Below are positions 46,075-58,164 of a DNA stretch of 64,000 nucleotides, piece by piece. Under the pieces are notes generated by a model, which did not search any database, was not told where the DNA came from, and worked only from the letters and a program-made list of their open reading frames with translations. The position numbers and the translations under genes are program-made. Where the stretch lies: contig NC_079147.1 in NCBI RefSeq assembly GCF_945859685.1, positions 15,417,289-15,481,288 of the forward strand, in the 5' to 3' direction. The stretch's first letter is position 1. Every line of letters begins with the position of its first letter. The stretch comes from Eupeodes corollae. Lineage: Eukaryota > Arthropoda > Insecta > Diptera > Syrphidae.

Positions 46075-46366
46075 TAGTACCCGTGGCATGTTGGTTAGTG
46101 CGATGGACTGTCATGTCAGAGGCCTTGGGTTCGATCCTTGCCTATGGCATCTAAAGTCTTTTCACATGTACTGCCTCTTGCAGAGGCAAGAGTAACTCTT
46201 ATCATAAAAAAGTGCTTTCCCAAATCAGCCGTTCGAATTCGGCATATAAACTGTAGGTCCCCTCCATTCCTGACAACATTACTCGAATCCAAGAATCGTT
46301 GAGAGTAGTAAGTCACTAGGCTCTAGTTCTCAACGGACTGTTGTGCCACCCAATTTATTTTTTATT
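46075..46366 (+). mobile_element. tRNA-derived SINE, full-length copy
   Basis: The head has polymerase III promoter boxes: A-like TGGCATGTTGG (46084-46094) and B box GGTTCGATCC (46128-46137), spaced as in a tRNA gene. A family-specific body follows: TGCCTCTTGCAGAGGCAAGA, AGTAACTCTTATCAT, GCCGTTCGAATTCGGCATA, AGTAAGTCACTAGGC and CAACGGACTGTTGTGCC. Flanked by a 13 bp target-site duplication, TAAAATTTTGATA (46061-46073 and 46368-46380). Relatives at 10991, 37209 and 50056. Confidence 0.85.
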
Positions 46367-46367
46367 T

Positions 46368-46380
46368 TAAAATTTTGATA
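46368..46380. repeat. SINE target-site duplication, right
   Basis: TAAAATTTTGATA, matching 46061-46073. Confidence 0.8.
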
Positions 46381-49300
46381 AGTACCTTAAATTTCATTTA
46401 AATTAATTCATCCACAAAAAAGACGATGAATCATTATGAGATTCATTCATTCAACTTTTACTTTTTCAACTTTTTACGGGCCTTAACCGATTATTAGTTT
46501 AATAGTTTATGACTATTTTGATATAAAGCCCGACAATCAGTTTTAATCCATCGAAGAATTTGAGAGTTAAAAGGAGGACATTAAGTTTCTGACGATGTAA
46601 AAAAATAACTAGGATAACACTGATATATTAGTCAAAGTATAGATGTGATGGACTTAACCTTTGTAAAGCCTGTGATAAAATTTTCATATTCTGTTTCACA
46701 CATAACTAGTGAAATACATTTAAAAACGACCTAGACATTTTAGGCAGAGTGATACTTTAAGAAATTTTAATATAACCTAAGCTTATTAAGGTGAAGGTTT
46801 ACTTAAACAAGGATAATAAGAGTCTTCGGCTATCAATATTATGACCTTTGGAGAGCAATCACCCTAGAGGATATATATATATATATATTTCCTATTTTAA
46901 GTTAGCAGGAGCCATACTAAAATGACTACCAAGGCCTTACATCTTCATATATAATGTTTTTAAAATTCATGACTTAAATTTATCATTTCGTTGTAACTTA
47001 GAAACCTTCTAAAGCTCCTGTATGCTTGATTTTGGTTGATAGATAGATATCTTTCTAACTGATACATTCAAATTCTACAAAATCTTTTTATGAATGAAAA
47101 CCACACCCAATATTTTAGATTTCCAATCTTATATCTTCTCTTTTCTTAATTGACGATGTCTTTAAAACTCCAATTTATCCTATGTTAAAAATAAATCACA
47201 GCACATGTGCATTGTGCATTATACATACATATGTATAATATGATGAATTCAAAAACGGTTGCCAAACATCTAATGAATGCATTCTGTTTTAATAAGTTGA
47301 AGAATAAATAAATAAACGAAACTATCGAAAGGATTCGATGAGTTTGCGCGCCGAAAAGTTCAAAAACGGAATTAGACCTCTAACATACAAGAAAAACGCG
47401 CCGAGGTTAAACTATTCGAACTCTTAACACACTCCAAACATTCTTTAAAAGTACAGATATCTGCATCTTGTACATGCATTTATAAAAATAAATGTTCTTA
47501 TCCAAAATGTATGCAATAGACGGGAAACGAAAGAAAACATCCAAATGGATGGAGATTTGAGAATTGTAAGGATGAACAGTGAAATCTCTCATTGTGGGAA
47601 GCATCGCACTTTCCCAATTGTGTTACTGTGTAATTTTACATAGAGGCTACATTTAATGGATCAGCAATAGAACGATAAATTATTTCTGCTTTTAAGAATA
47701 TAGATGTTTGTACAAAAAAAGCTTTGAAAAGTGACCACCAATCTCTTCAGTTCTTCACTCTGTAAATGGTTTAATATTAGGTCAGCTAAGAAAATAGTTT
47801 CAAAAAGATCACAACCTGTTATAAATTCATTTCTTTATGAACTTAAATTCAAAATTGACTTGTTTTATAATGCTTGTGTCTCATTCTTGTATTCAAAATG
47901 TATTTATATAAGACTGTAAACATAGTGCCTCACATTTTGTAGCTTCCATTATGAATTATACATATTATCGTCACCATGCAGCTACCATATATGTATCTGC
48001 TTATATTACTTACATTCAGATTTGTATATAACAAAATTTTAAACAAGACTGATACATAAAATAATCTTATACAAAATTAAGTAAGAACATTTTTCCATGA
48101 ACCCATTGCACCTAATTTAACTTGACTTTTGTTTTATTCTCTTGCACGAAAAAATGTCATCAAACGTTAAAAATCAGTTTCTAGAGTTTTGACTGTACAA
48201 AAGTAAAACACCATGCCCTCCATAAAAATCTATTTTTAAATTTTAATTGAAATCATTGTAATTGCATGGCTGTGTTGATGGAAGAATAAATAAAATAGTC
48301 TGAGGAAAAGCAAATTTGTCCTCTCATCCTGAAAAAGAAAAGAAATTCAAATTGTCTGCAAAAATTGCTATAGAATCTAAATTAAGACTAAGACTTCAAG
48401 ATTGTATTTATTCTTGTAGATATCTTGAGTTGAAAATGATGCGAATGAATATATTGACAATAATGATGTTGACTGTCTTCGAAATTGCTTAAGATATACA
48501 TTACTTAAGCGAGAGGAATTCCAAAAATACTTGAAGTATGTAAAAAAGACTTAAGTTTACCACTTTTTGGAGTATGATACCGAGAAATTAAATTTAAAAA
48601 ATTGTAAACTTCAAAATGTTCCTTTAAACTATTGTTTTTTAACAATTAAATTTATTTAATGTTGTAACTCTCTACTGAAAAAAGAAAATAGTTTCTGATT
48701 AAAAAGTAATTTAAAAAACTGTGAAAACACATTAAAAAATCATTCAAAAACTACCACTTCACGTTGTCTTGTGTGTAGTGCCATTAAAATAGAAAATAAT
48801 CAAATAATAAAATATTGTGTTAATATCATAAATAAAATCCGTTTTTTTTTTCAAAATAATATAAGTAAATAAATTATAAATCGTACTTTTTAGTATTAGA
48901 AATTTTTTACATACATTTTGTACGAATCAAATAAATAATAATAATTTAAAGTATGTTCTTTAAGTTTAAAATAAAATAATTATTTGTATCTTTATCTATC
49001 AATGTACACTTTTAGTCGTATTCTTTTCTTTTGTAAAGTTTTATTATATTTATGATGTAAACTTTTTAATACTTCAAGTTGTTTATTCTTTATTCTATAC
49101 CTATCTACATATTTCTAACTATGAAATGTTAAATTAATATTTTATTTAATTATGACTTATTTTATTTTCTTAGTTGAAAAAAATATATATATAATGTACT
49201 TAGATAAAGCAATTAACTACTATTACCATAACGATGCCTTATTATAAAAAATATACACATTTGAAAAATGAATTTATTTAGTTTTCTTTATTAATTATTA

Positions 49301-49550
49301 AGATTATTAATTTAAAAATGCAACATTTTTTGATGACCAAGATTACGTCAAGTAATGCAATAATATTTATTTTGAGAAATAGAAATGATTTAGCTTATAA
49401 TAATGGTCATAATTTTGGAGTCAGTAATAACCTTCTATTTTATCGCATCTCTTCAAGTTAACTATGGTGACTTTACGATTCGGCAAATGGCAATATCCAA
49501 GCTATGTTCGTAATTTGTTTGTTAGAATTTTATTATTCTTTTAGTTAAAC
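46381..49550. other. AT-rich intergenic DNA
   Basis: No gene or transposon block recognised. Contains a short TA microsatellite near 46871-46889. Confidence 0.45.
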
Positions 49551-49734
49551 AAAATCAATGATAATCAATGTCGTTAAAGCTTAACTCACCCCGAATATCA
49601 AGAGCTTTTGCAAATGATAGTCGATAAAACAGAAACACTTGCATTGTTTGAACGCGGCCGGGTCGCAATACTTCACATCTTTCCTTGCCATACTGATATT
49701 TTAACAAACAATGCTCTGTCCAATTAGCCTTTCC
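49551..49734. other. unrecognised open frame (- strand) beside a LINE scrap
   Basis: A 60-residue - strand frame starting MGKANWTEHCLLKYQYGKER, less AT-rich than its surroundings. No family recognised. Confidence 0.25.
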
Positions 49735-49975
49735 CATTTTCTGTCCTCAATCAATTAAGTCGTCCAACTCGACTCGTACTTCCAGGAATGCCTTTGACTT
49801 TACCCTGGAGCTCAAGATCTGACGTACTGTCAGTCATATATAGGCATTTTTTGTACCACACATCAAGAATGTAGAATGCTCTACCCAACTCTGTTACGCC
49901 TGACAATTTTATATTCAAGGCTTTTGAGAATTCTTCTCTATTTTTTTAAAGCTCGCACTGTGTTTAAACTTTAAA
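49735..49975 (+). mobile_element. CR1/Jockey-type LINE 3' scrap
   Basis: RPTRTSRNAFDFTLELK, then RTVSYI: corresponds to NTRASRNAHQYTLEPNFGRT at 24405-24460. C-terminus of ORF2 plus 3' end only. Confidence 0.6.
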
Positions 49976-50055
49976 AAAGCAAATGCGGATCATTTTTCAA
50001 AATTTAGTAAAATTAGTATTTTTCTACAAATTAATTAATTGTAATCCAAACAAGG

Positions 50056-50301
50056 CTCACTTAGTGACTTACAACTCTCAACCATTCCTGTGTGCGAGCA
50101 TTGTTGTCAGGGTTGGAGGGTACCTACAGTTTATTTTTAACCGAATCCGAACGGGTTATTTGAGAAAGGGTTTTCTTGACAAGAATGGAGAATTTGTCAA
50201 TTCCTCACAAGAGGCAGTACCCGTGAAAAAAAGCTTTAAATGGGATAGGCAAGACGTCTAGCATGACAGTCCAAAGCACTTACCATTATGCCACGGGTAC
50301 T
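50056..50301 (-). mobile_element. SINE copy, antisense
   Basis: On the - strand: CCCGTGGCATAATGGTAAGT head, a decayed B-box region, TTCACGGGTACTGCCTCTTG, GAGGAATTGACAAATTCTCC, TAGGTACCCTCCAACCCTGA and GAGAGTTGTAAGTCACTA. The last ~40 bases of the consensus are missing or replaced. No clear target-site duplication. Confidence 0.8.
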
Positions 50302-50939
50302 AGAGCTAAAAGCAGCTAGGAAGTTATTAGGCGTTTCTGCCAAAAGTTAGTATCAGCTAGCTTTTGGAAGCCGGATTTTGTTGAAGGATATCAATTGTGT
50401 TGTCTGTGTTGCATGCCTGCTTTTTCATTCCTATTTATTCCAATGTTCCCGGGTAACCAAATTTGATCTTGTTTAAAGCATTGTTTAGTAAAATTGTTTC
50501 TTATTTTGTTGATGAGGGAAGACCGATGGCTTGTGTTTCGAACAGCGCTAATAGTTGAAAGGTTTCAGAACAGATGAAATTCACTTTTGTCGATATGAAT
50601 TTAAGTATGTTTGGAACTCAAAACGAAATGAATTTTCGTGTTCTACATTCGATATTTGCAATTTTGAAGTGATTTTAATTTGGCCAGATTAAGTTTTTGT
50701 GATTTAAATTCGACAAAAGCAAATTGTTTAAAAATAATAGTATTTTAACTTAAGGCAAATAAACCTTAAATTCTTAATGTAATGCACTTGGTTCGTGAGA
50801 AGTTCCAGCTTCTTATTTGTAGTTCAGGGAACGGACAACACATTTAAATTTTAAAATGAAAACAATTTTACTCGATTTTCAATTTCGATTTCGATTTTGG
50901 GAACCTGGCTGTGTATGTAGATCAGTGAACAGATGATGA
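50302..50939. other. AT-rich spacer
   Basis: No coding block recognised. Confidence 0.35.
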
Positions 50940-52850
50940 AGCCATATCTATTATTTTGTAGAATCTAGCTTCACTGGTACAAAATGTTTCTCATGTGTTC
51001 GAAGGTGTAAGTAAATCTATGGATGAAGTAATTAATAGATGCGGGAGGCTACTGCTAGAATTTATTGACGGCTTTGGTTTCATGGTATTAAATGGAATAA
51101 CTAAAGCAGACAAAAATGGCGAACTCACTTTCGTATCGGGTCAAGGCAGCTCAGTAATCGATTATTGTTTTGCGAGAGGAAATTGGCTAAGTAATATCAG
51201 TGACTTCGAGGTTCAAACTGCGAATTACTCTGGTCATATGCCAACAATAACTTCTCTCATATTGCCAGTGGTGACGATGGGGACCAATAAAGCAATTAGG
51301 AGCGCGTGGAAGTGTACAGACGAAGACTTGATTCTCAGTTAAGCTACCTGCCTGAACGAGAAAATTTAAGTAATGACCAGGCTAGTGAAAATATTTTAGA
51401 TATTGTTCGACAAGCATCTAGTATGAGAAAAGAAACCCAAGGTGGTGGCATATATTTGTGGCTGAATGTTTTGACTGGGAATGCATGAAACTTCGCAAAA
51501 AGGGTTTAGCTCTTCTAAACCTTTTTAGGAAGAACATTTCCGTGTTTTTCAAAACACTTAACTTAGATGCGAACAAACAATATAAACAGCTTTTAGTTCA
51601 AAAACGGAAACTTTATTTCAGTGGTGTAGCATCCGGCCTCTTATCAAGTAAGGACTCAAAAACATTTTGGTCAAAGGTGAGGTTGTTAGGTGGCTTTAAA
51701 AATGTGGCATCTTCAGTGTTGGCAGTTGAAAAACTTGCTATTCACTTTAATGTTCTTTTGAATCCGTTATCGGTTCACCAAACGTTTGAACATACTCTAA
51801 GTTTAGTGAAAATCCTGGAACTTGATGGGCCAATTTCAATGAAAGAGTTGCAAGATACTTTAAAATAAATGAAAAATTATTTAAAATTTGATGATGATTT
51901 TTAAATAATTTTTCGAAGAACAAAATCCCAAGAGAAATAGTTTTCGGAACGTGAACCAATAGAAATAGTAAATCAGCTCAAATACTTAGGTTTCATCTTA
52001 TTGTTTTTATTTGGATTTTAAGAAATAAAATGTTTAATCTAAATCTAAATCTAATCTTGATAACTCGTAACCTTGATTTTCGCACACATATGAAAGAAAA
52101 ATAAACTGCAGCCAAAACGGCAATAACTCTTATGTGCTAAATTAAGAATGTTTGATCCAACCATTAAAACATGCCTGTGCTGGCTATCAAAACTTAGAAA
52201 ACTTTGAAGTAACTCAACACCTACATATGCAATCCATACTGAATCCGGTATGCTACAAGTATTTTTAAAGAATCTGAAATGAAATGCTGATTATATAATA
52301 AAAGTTATGAAAATGTCTGACTCAAATCTTCAAAATCAGATATTAAAATACGTATGCACTTAGAGGTCAAATATCGCCTATCAAAGAATGGAATGATCTA
52401 GCTTTCAGACACAGCCCATACCAATTGGCAGGACTTATTCTACAGCTGTATAGCTAAAATAGATGATTCCCTTTATTTGCAAACATCGACAACTAGGCTT
52501 TATATAAAGAATTAAACCACACACTTTTTATTCGAAATTATTTTAACCAAAAACTCACTCTTCATCAAATGAGTGTTACCGTTAAAGCAAGGACTAAAAT
52601 GCTTTGTTTAAATCATAGAACTGACCTCCGCCCGATATGTAATTTGTGCAACCGCAATGAAACCGAAAACGTGTATCATTTTCTAGCTGTGTACCCAATC
52701 TTACAAGAAATTCGCAGGCTTTACTTCTTAAAGAGTTTCCTTACACTTGAAGATACAAAGGATATTATAATTGGTTGCTCATGTTGGAACATTATTTGTC
52801 TCTATGTCAAGAAATAAAGGATGAATTAATAATAATAAACCATATCTACG
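50940..52850 (+). mobile_element. I-like LINE, endonuclease C-terminus to 3' end, internally deleted
   Basis: Endonuclease end: GRLLLEFIDGFGFMVLNGIT, SVIDYCFARGNWLSNI and NYSGHMPTIT (51030-51250). Linker: ILDIVRQASSMRK, WFDWECMKLRKKG and SSKDSKTFWSKVRLLG (51380-51690). RT fingers begin at about 51830 but the palm is missing; a scrap NQLKYLGFIL (51970) and a C-terminal Cys block CNLCNRNETENVYHFL (52630-52685) follow. The tail is an AATAATAATAAA triplet repeat (52830-52841). Same family as the 3.8-6.3 kb element. Confidence 0.75.
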
Positions 52851-52889
52851 TTATCCAACCTGTGTAGTTCATCTATAGTTTAACAATTA

Positions 52890-54465
52890 GTACCTCGTTT
52901 CCTTCGAGTGCAAAATATTTGGGAGTTATACTCGACCCTAAACTTAACTGGAAACTAAATATTAAAGTACGGGTTAAGAAGGCCTGTGTTGCCTTCTACG
53001 CCTGCAGCAAAACTTTCGGCAAAAAGTGGGGACTACAGTCGAAGATGATTTTATGGACGTACACAGCCGTAGTACGTGCAATCTTAACATATGGTTCGAT
53101 TGTGTGGTGGCCTGCGCTTAGCAAAGCCTATAATATTGATAAGCTAAAGAAGGTTCGGAGAACAGCTTGCGTGGGCACCACAGGGGCCATGCGTAGTTGC
53201 CCAACGGACGCCTTAAACGTTATTTTGGATCTTCTACCAATCGACCTTTTTATTAAATAGATAGTTTCCTGCAGCGCTATTAGGTTGAAGGAATCAAACA
53301 GCTGGTTGTCAAAACCTTATGGTCACGGCAACACAACGAAATTGATTCCTCAGATATTATCTCAGTAGACACTGACTACTGCACTCCTACTTTGAGCCTT
53401 AGTAAGGGTTTTAAGGTTATTTTCCCATCCAGAGAAGATTGGGAGGATGACATCGTGTCGATAGGTTTCGACACAACCATCTTTACTGACGGCTTAAAGA
53501 TGGAGTGGGGAGTTGGTTCTGGGATCTTTTCTGAGTCCCTAAATGTAGCTAAATCCTTTAGGCTTCCTGACTTTGCTAGCGTTTTTCAGGCTGAACTGCT
53601 GGCAACAAGGCAGGCATGTAAGATACTTAAACAAAGCTCAAACCAAAACCGAAATGCGGCTATCTTTACAGACAGTCAGGCAGCTGTCAAAGCCATTAAC
53701 TCGGCCACATCCTCATCTAAATTGGTCCAGCAATATCGCGATGAGCTTGCGAGCCTGAATATTAACCTCGGTGTCACCCTGATTTGGGTTCCGGGCCATA
53801 GCAGTATCGTGGGAAATGAACGGGCTGACGAGCTAGCCAGGCAAGGATCGGCCCTTCATAGTTCACTTGGGGAAATGGTTAACATTCCTCTTGGTGCTAT
53901 GAAGGGTGAAATCTTTTCTATCTACCAAACTGAATCAAACCGAAGGTGGACCAATTTACCCAACTGCATTATATCTAGGAAGATATGGCCCACCTATAAT
54001 AAAACCCGTACAAACGATCTTCTATGCAGGCCAAGGCAAGACATAGCCAGGATTGTTGCGGTTTGTACCGGACCTTGGCATATAGGAGTTCATGCAGAGA
54101 AGTTGGGTATCTCTTACAAAACCTTTTGCCGTAGTTGTAGTGGACAAAGAGAAAGTTAAACGATAATCCATTTACTCTGCAAATGTCCTGCTTTGGCAAA
54201 CACTAGAATGAAATGATTTGGAAAAGCATTCTTTCACGAATTTGATGAGCTATCTGAGACAAAGATTAGAGACCTAATCTTTTTTCTCAATGCGACAAAA
54301 TGGCTCTAACATAATCACTATGAAGCTTCTCTATAAATCTTTTCCTTTCTATCACAGGTCAAACGAGTTTTTAGTATCAAAACGGCGCACTACAGCGCTA
54401 ATTGGATCTCAGGCTAGTTTGCTTTGAGATCGCCATTTCTACCTACCTACCTCGTTTCCATGAGC
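52890..54465 (+). mobile_element. LOA-like LINE, RT thumb plus full RNase H
   Basis: AKYLGVILDPKLNWKLNI, LTYGSIVWWPALSKAYNIDK and RRTACVGTTGAMRSCPTDAL (thumb), then a 255-residue open frame (53392-54159) with RNase H: TTIFTDGLKMEWGVGSGIF (Asp), VFQAELLATRQACKIL (Glu), AAIFTDSQAAVKAINSA (Asp) and LIWVPGHSSIVGNERADELA (His, Asp). All four catalytic acids are present. The Cys/His block LLCKCPALANTRMK follows in another frame; the 3' end is about 54450, with CTACCTACCTACC. The RT palm is absent, so the element cannot move by itself. Confidence 0.85.
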
Positions 54466-55760
54466 TAAATTTAATTAAAATATGCAGTGTGTTGCCAGCT
54501 CTTCGTTTTTTTTTTCTGTACCAGAGCTTGTTCCTTTCTTTTAGTCCTTTAGTCGCCAGTTATAGCTATCATTGGCTTTCATCATTGAAAACGAACATTG
54601 GAATTTTCTTGACTGGCCGTTTATAGCTATGATTAAAGTTTCAGTCTTGAAAAAAATTTCCTGATTGAAATTGTGTACAATTGGAACTCAAATCAGTGGA
54701 ACGATTCGTTTCACTTTTGAACACAAAAGTATCAGCTTATCAACAAAATGAATTTTTATCGTTTTATGAAGTATCTATGAGAAGATTCTCTATACTATCC
54801 CTAAATTTGTACTACGTAGATCATAACAGATTCTAATACTGCTTGAACAACCTTGTATTTAACACTATGTTCAGTTAGCTGATTTCAATTTTTTGTATGG
54901 CATTTTTTGATTTTGTTAATCTCTTCTTTGGATGCGGTTCCATTGTGAGATTACTAGCTGTTGTCACTCCCAAAAGTTTGTAAGTATTTACAATTTTAAT
55001 GGGTTTGTCAATAAGAGGCAATTTTTCCTATCTGTTGGCTTTTTTGAAAATCATTAGTAAGCCCTTTCCGTTTGCGCTAAGTTGTTTAGTATCTCAAATT
55101 TTGTCAAAGCATTTTCCAATTTGTTGACAAATTAAACAACATTGATAGCCTTATAAATTGAAATAGTCACGAATTCGTTCTGCTGACAAAAAAATGTTAA
55201 TATATTTAGAGAAAGCTTTATTTTGCTGACCAGTGCTTTTAGCTATAAGTGGTTTTTAGGCTCAAGTCATTTAAAACCTTTCATTACATCTAACACAAAT
55301 AAATAAAGGTCTTAGGCGGAGCGAAAGACTATAAAAAAATCCTATGTATCGTGGAAAATACATTACAAACATTTAAAACTCCATGCCAATCGGTTCAAAA
55401 TTGTCTTGGTTATGAGTCCAGTCAACTTTCAAAATGCAGTATTTAAATAAACACGTTTAATGTTTTGCGTAGATAAAAATGCCATGAATAATTTTGTAAT
55501 AGCTGAGTAAAACTCAAAAACTGAGTACTTTAAAGTTTTTCCCGGCCATTATTATTTTTGAAAAAAACAGTTACAATTAAATCAGTTTAGTATGTTACTA
55601 AGTTCCCGGAAATTTTCATTAGTTATGAGTCTTTAGTTGACTCTATATGATGTTTTGAGAAAAACAAGTTTTGGGGTTATTTTTTAGTGATGATATCGAA
55701 TCCAAAGTTTGACTATTTGGTCAAGTTTTAAAAATACCCATTTTAAACATATTGTTGTAT
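54466..55760. other. AT-rich intergenic DNA
   Basis: No coding block recognised. Confidence 0.4.
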
Positions 55761-55851
55761 AATAATATTTCATATTTTATAATAATATTTCATATTTTAT
55801 AATAATATTTCATATTTTATAATAATATTTCATATTTTATAATAATATTTC
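55761..55851. repeat. 20 bp tandem repeat, about 4.5 copies
   Basis: Unit AATAATATTTCATATTTTAT, perfect for four copies (55761-55840) plus a partial fifth. A minisatellite with no sequence variation between units. Confidence 0.95.
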
Positions 55852-57923
55852 TTAATTTTTTAAAACTTGATAAAAGTTGTTGAAATATATTTAAAAAAGA
55901 AAAAAGAATTGTTTTTTTTTGTTTGAAAGATTTTCCGAATATTATATAAAATAATATAAATATTTTAACTTAATATTAAAGAAATGGATTATAGATTTCG
56001 AAAACCAACGTGGTTTTTATTGAAAAAAGCTACTTCATAAATGTAGATAGCCTAAAAAAAGCGCTACATAAGTGTTTTTCCTATTTCAAAAAGTAATATC
56101 TCAAAAATAATACATTCATTTTTTTAAATCTGATTTGAATTAAGGTTTTGAAAACCCATTGAAATAGTGCAATTTTATCGCCAGTAAGAAAACCTTGTCG
56201 ACCAATAAAATACACTGACATAAAGTACCTGAAGCCACATGATCTTATCACACAACAATTATTTTTCCCCAATTAGATTAAAAAATGAATTTCGGTTTCT
56301 TTCTGATGATGATCATTTACAATTTAAAATGAATCCACTCTTCATTGTACATACTCGTAATTTGGAATTTTTGTTTCAGTTTTTCTTTAAGATTGTAGTT
56401 TTTAGAAAAATACATAAATATTAAGAAATAAATAAAAGCAAAATAAATTATTCATTGATATGTTATTTATTAACTACCATTAACTAAGACAACTTTTAAA
56501 CTTAAAATTTTAAAAAATAGCGCCTATTTTCGGAAACAAGTTCCATCTTTGGGCTTTTAAAATTGTCTATAGAGAGTTATAGTTCCTTTTTAACGTTTCC
56601 AAATAAAGCATTATCTGCTCATTAATAAGATAAAAAGAATTTTTCAAGTATTTTTCTTGTTCTTTTTTCAAAAGGATCAAGTACTTTGGTAAATAAATCA
56701 TTAAATCCCTTTCAAAACATCAGATATAATTTTAATATTATGTAACCTCTTATTGTAAACACTTACGATAGAAGCCAAGTAAACATCTTTCTGTTTAGCC
56801 AGTGTACATTAAGATCAAACCAAATCTATTTGCCCTCCCCGGACTTTTTTATCTTATGGACAGACCAACGCTCTTCTATTTTTCACGCAGGTATATAAAA
56901 AGATAAACGACCAAGCAGAAGTCAAAAATGTTTTCTATTTCTCAGAAACTTAAAACTATTGCTCTTGGTATTTATAAAATAGATTCTACATCTGCCATAC
57001 GAAAAAGAAAATCCATCCAAGTCCAAGTTGTATTCTGCAAAATAATTTTCTTCAAAGAAAAGTCTTATGTACGGCAGCAGTAAAATAACATAACCATCAG
57101 AACCGCTGGTTAGGCTAAGGCGATGGCGATACCGATGGCAAGTCGCGGCGCCGCGCCGAGCTCTCCAAGGGAGCATTTATTTACTCTATACTCGAATAAC
57201 ATCTTCTAATTTTGGAAAACGAAACAAACAAAGAAAACAAATTACCAAAACAACAAAGACTAAATTTGGAATCCTCCCTCGGAGCATACTAAACACGCTA
57301 CACACCCAGTAGCAGTGTGGCATCATCACCGAATTTGAATCTGAAATTCAATATTGTTCCATAAGATTTCAAAATACCAAAAAAATGAACTATTTTTAGT
57401 TTCTTAAAACTACAACAAACAAAAACGGTGTGTTTTTAAATTTAAATCAATGTTTTCCTCGCACCGTATTTCGTTATTTCGAAATTATTAGAGTATCATT
57501 TTTGGAATCATGTATTTCGAAATCATGAAAAAAACTTGCCCCAGTTTTGAATACACAAAAATATGAGACCCCAAAATGCCCCCTGTGTCAATTTTTAGAA
57601 TTTGGAACAAGAACATACTTTTTAAAAATATAACCTTTGCTATGATTTGAACTCGAAAACACTTTTTCGAAATCTGAAATGAACATTCTTATGTTGGGAA
57701 ACCTTTGAGGAAATGAAAAGTTTTTGGAACTTTTAGGCGAAATGGGTATTGGAAAGAATTAAAGTGTTTATGTTTTGCTATTTGATTTTTAATGAAGAAT
57801 ATGTAAAAATATATACGAATATGTTTAAAAACTGTAATTTTCTTTCCCAAAAATTGTAAATTGTTAATTGCAAATAAAAAGATGGTTGTTGTTTAGTTTT
57901 TTTAAATTTAAGGTGTTGATTGT
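55852..57923. other. intergenic DNA before the actin 3' end
   Basis: Mostly AT-rich. TATATAAAA at 56892-56900 lies 28 bases before an ATG (56928) opening a 51-codon frame, and a CG-rich pocket with the palindrome CGCGGCGCCGCG lies at 57144-57155. No known gene matches. Confidence 0.35.
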
Positions 57924-57929
57924 TTTATT
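57924..57929 (-). terminator. candidate actin polyadenylation signal
   Basis: AATAAA on the - strand, 236 bases downstream of the actin stop codon, in AT-rich DNA. Confidence 0.4.
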
Positions 57930-58164
57930 CTCTTTAGCTCTTCAAAGATATTATTGATGTTGTTTCATTTCTCTTTTGTGTTTTTCTTATTTTTTCATTT
58001 TTGTTAAATTATAAAATTATATAATAATAAAAAATATAACTTTTGTTGTTGATTTATGTAACATTTTTTGTTTTGTTTTCTTTTATATATTATTATTTAA
58101 TAGAAAAATTAAAATAATAATTATTAAAAATATAATATTATTATAATGATAGTCAATTGAATGC

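Noticed and set aside
46084..46150. A tRNA gene
   Set aside because: A and B boxes are present but no cloverleaf with a full acceptor stem, and the same head occurs in other SINE copies.
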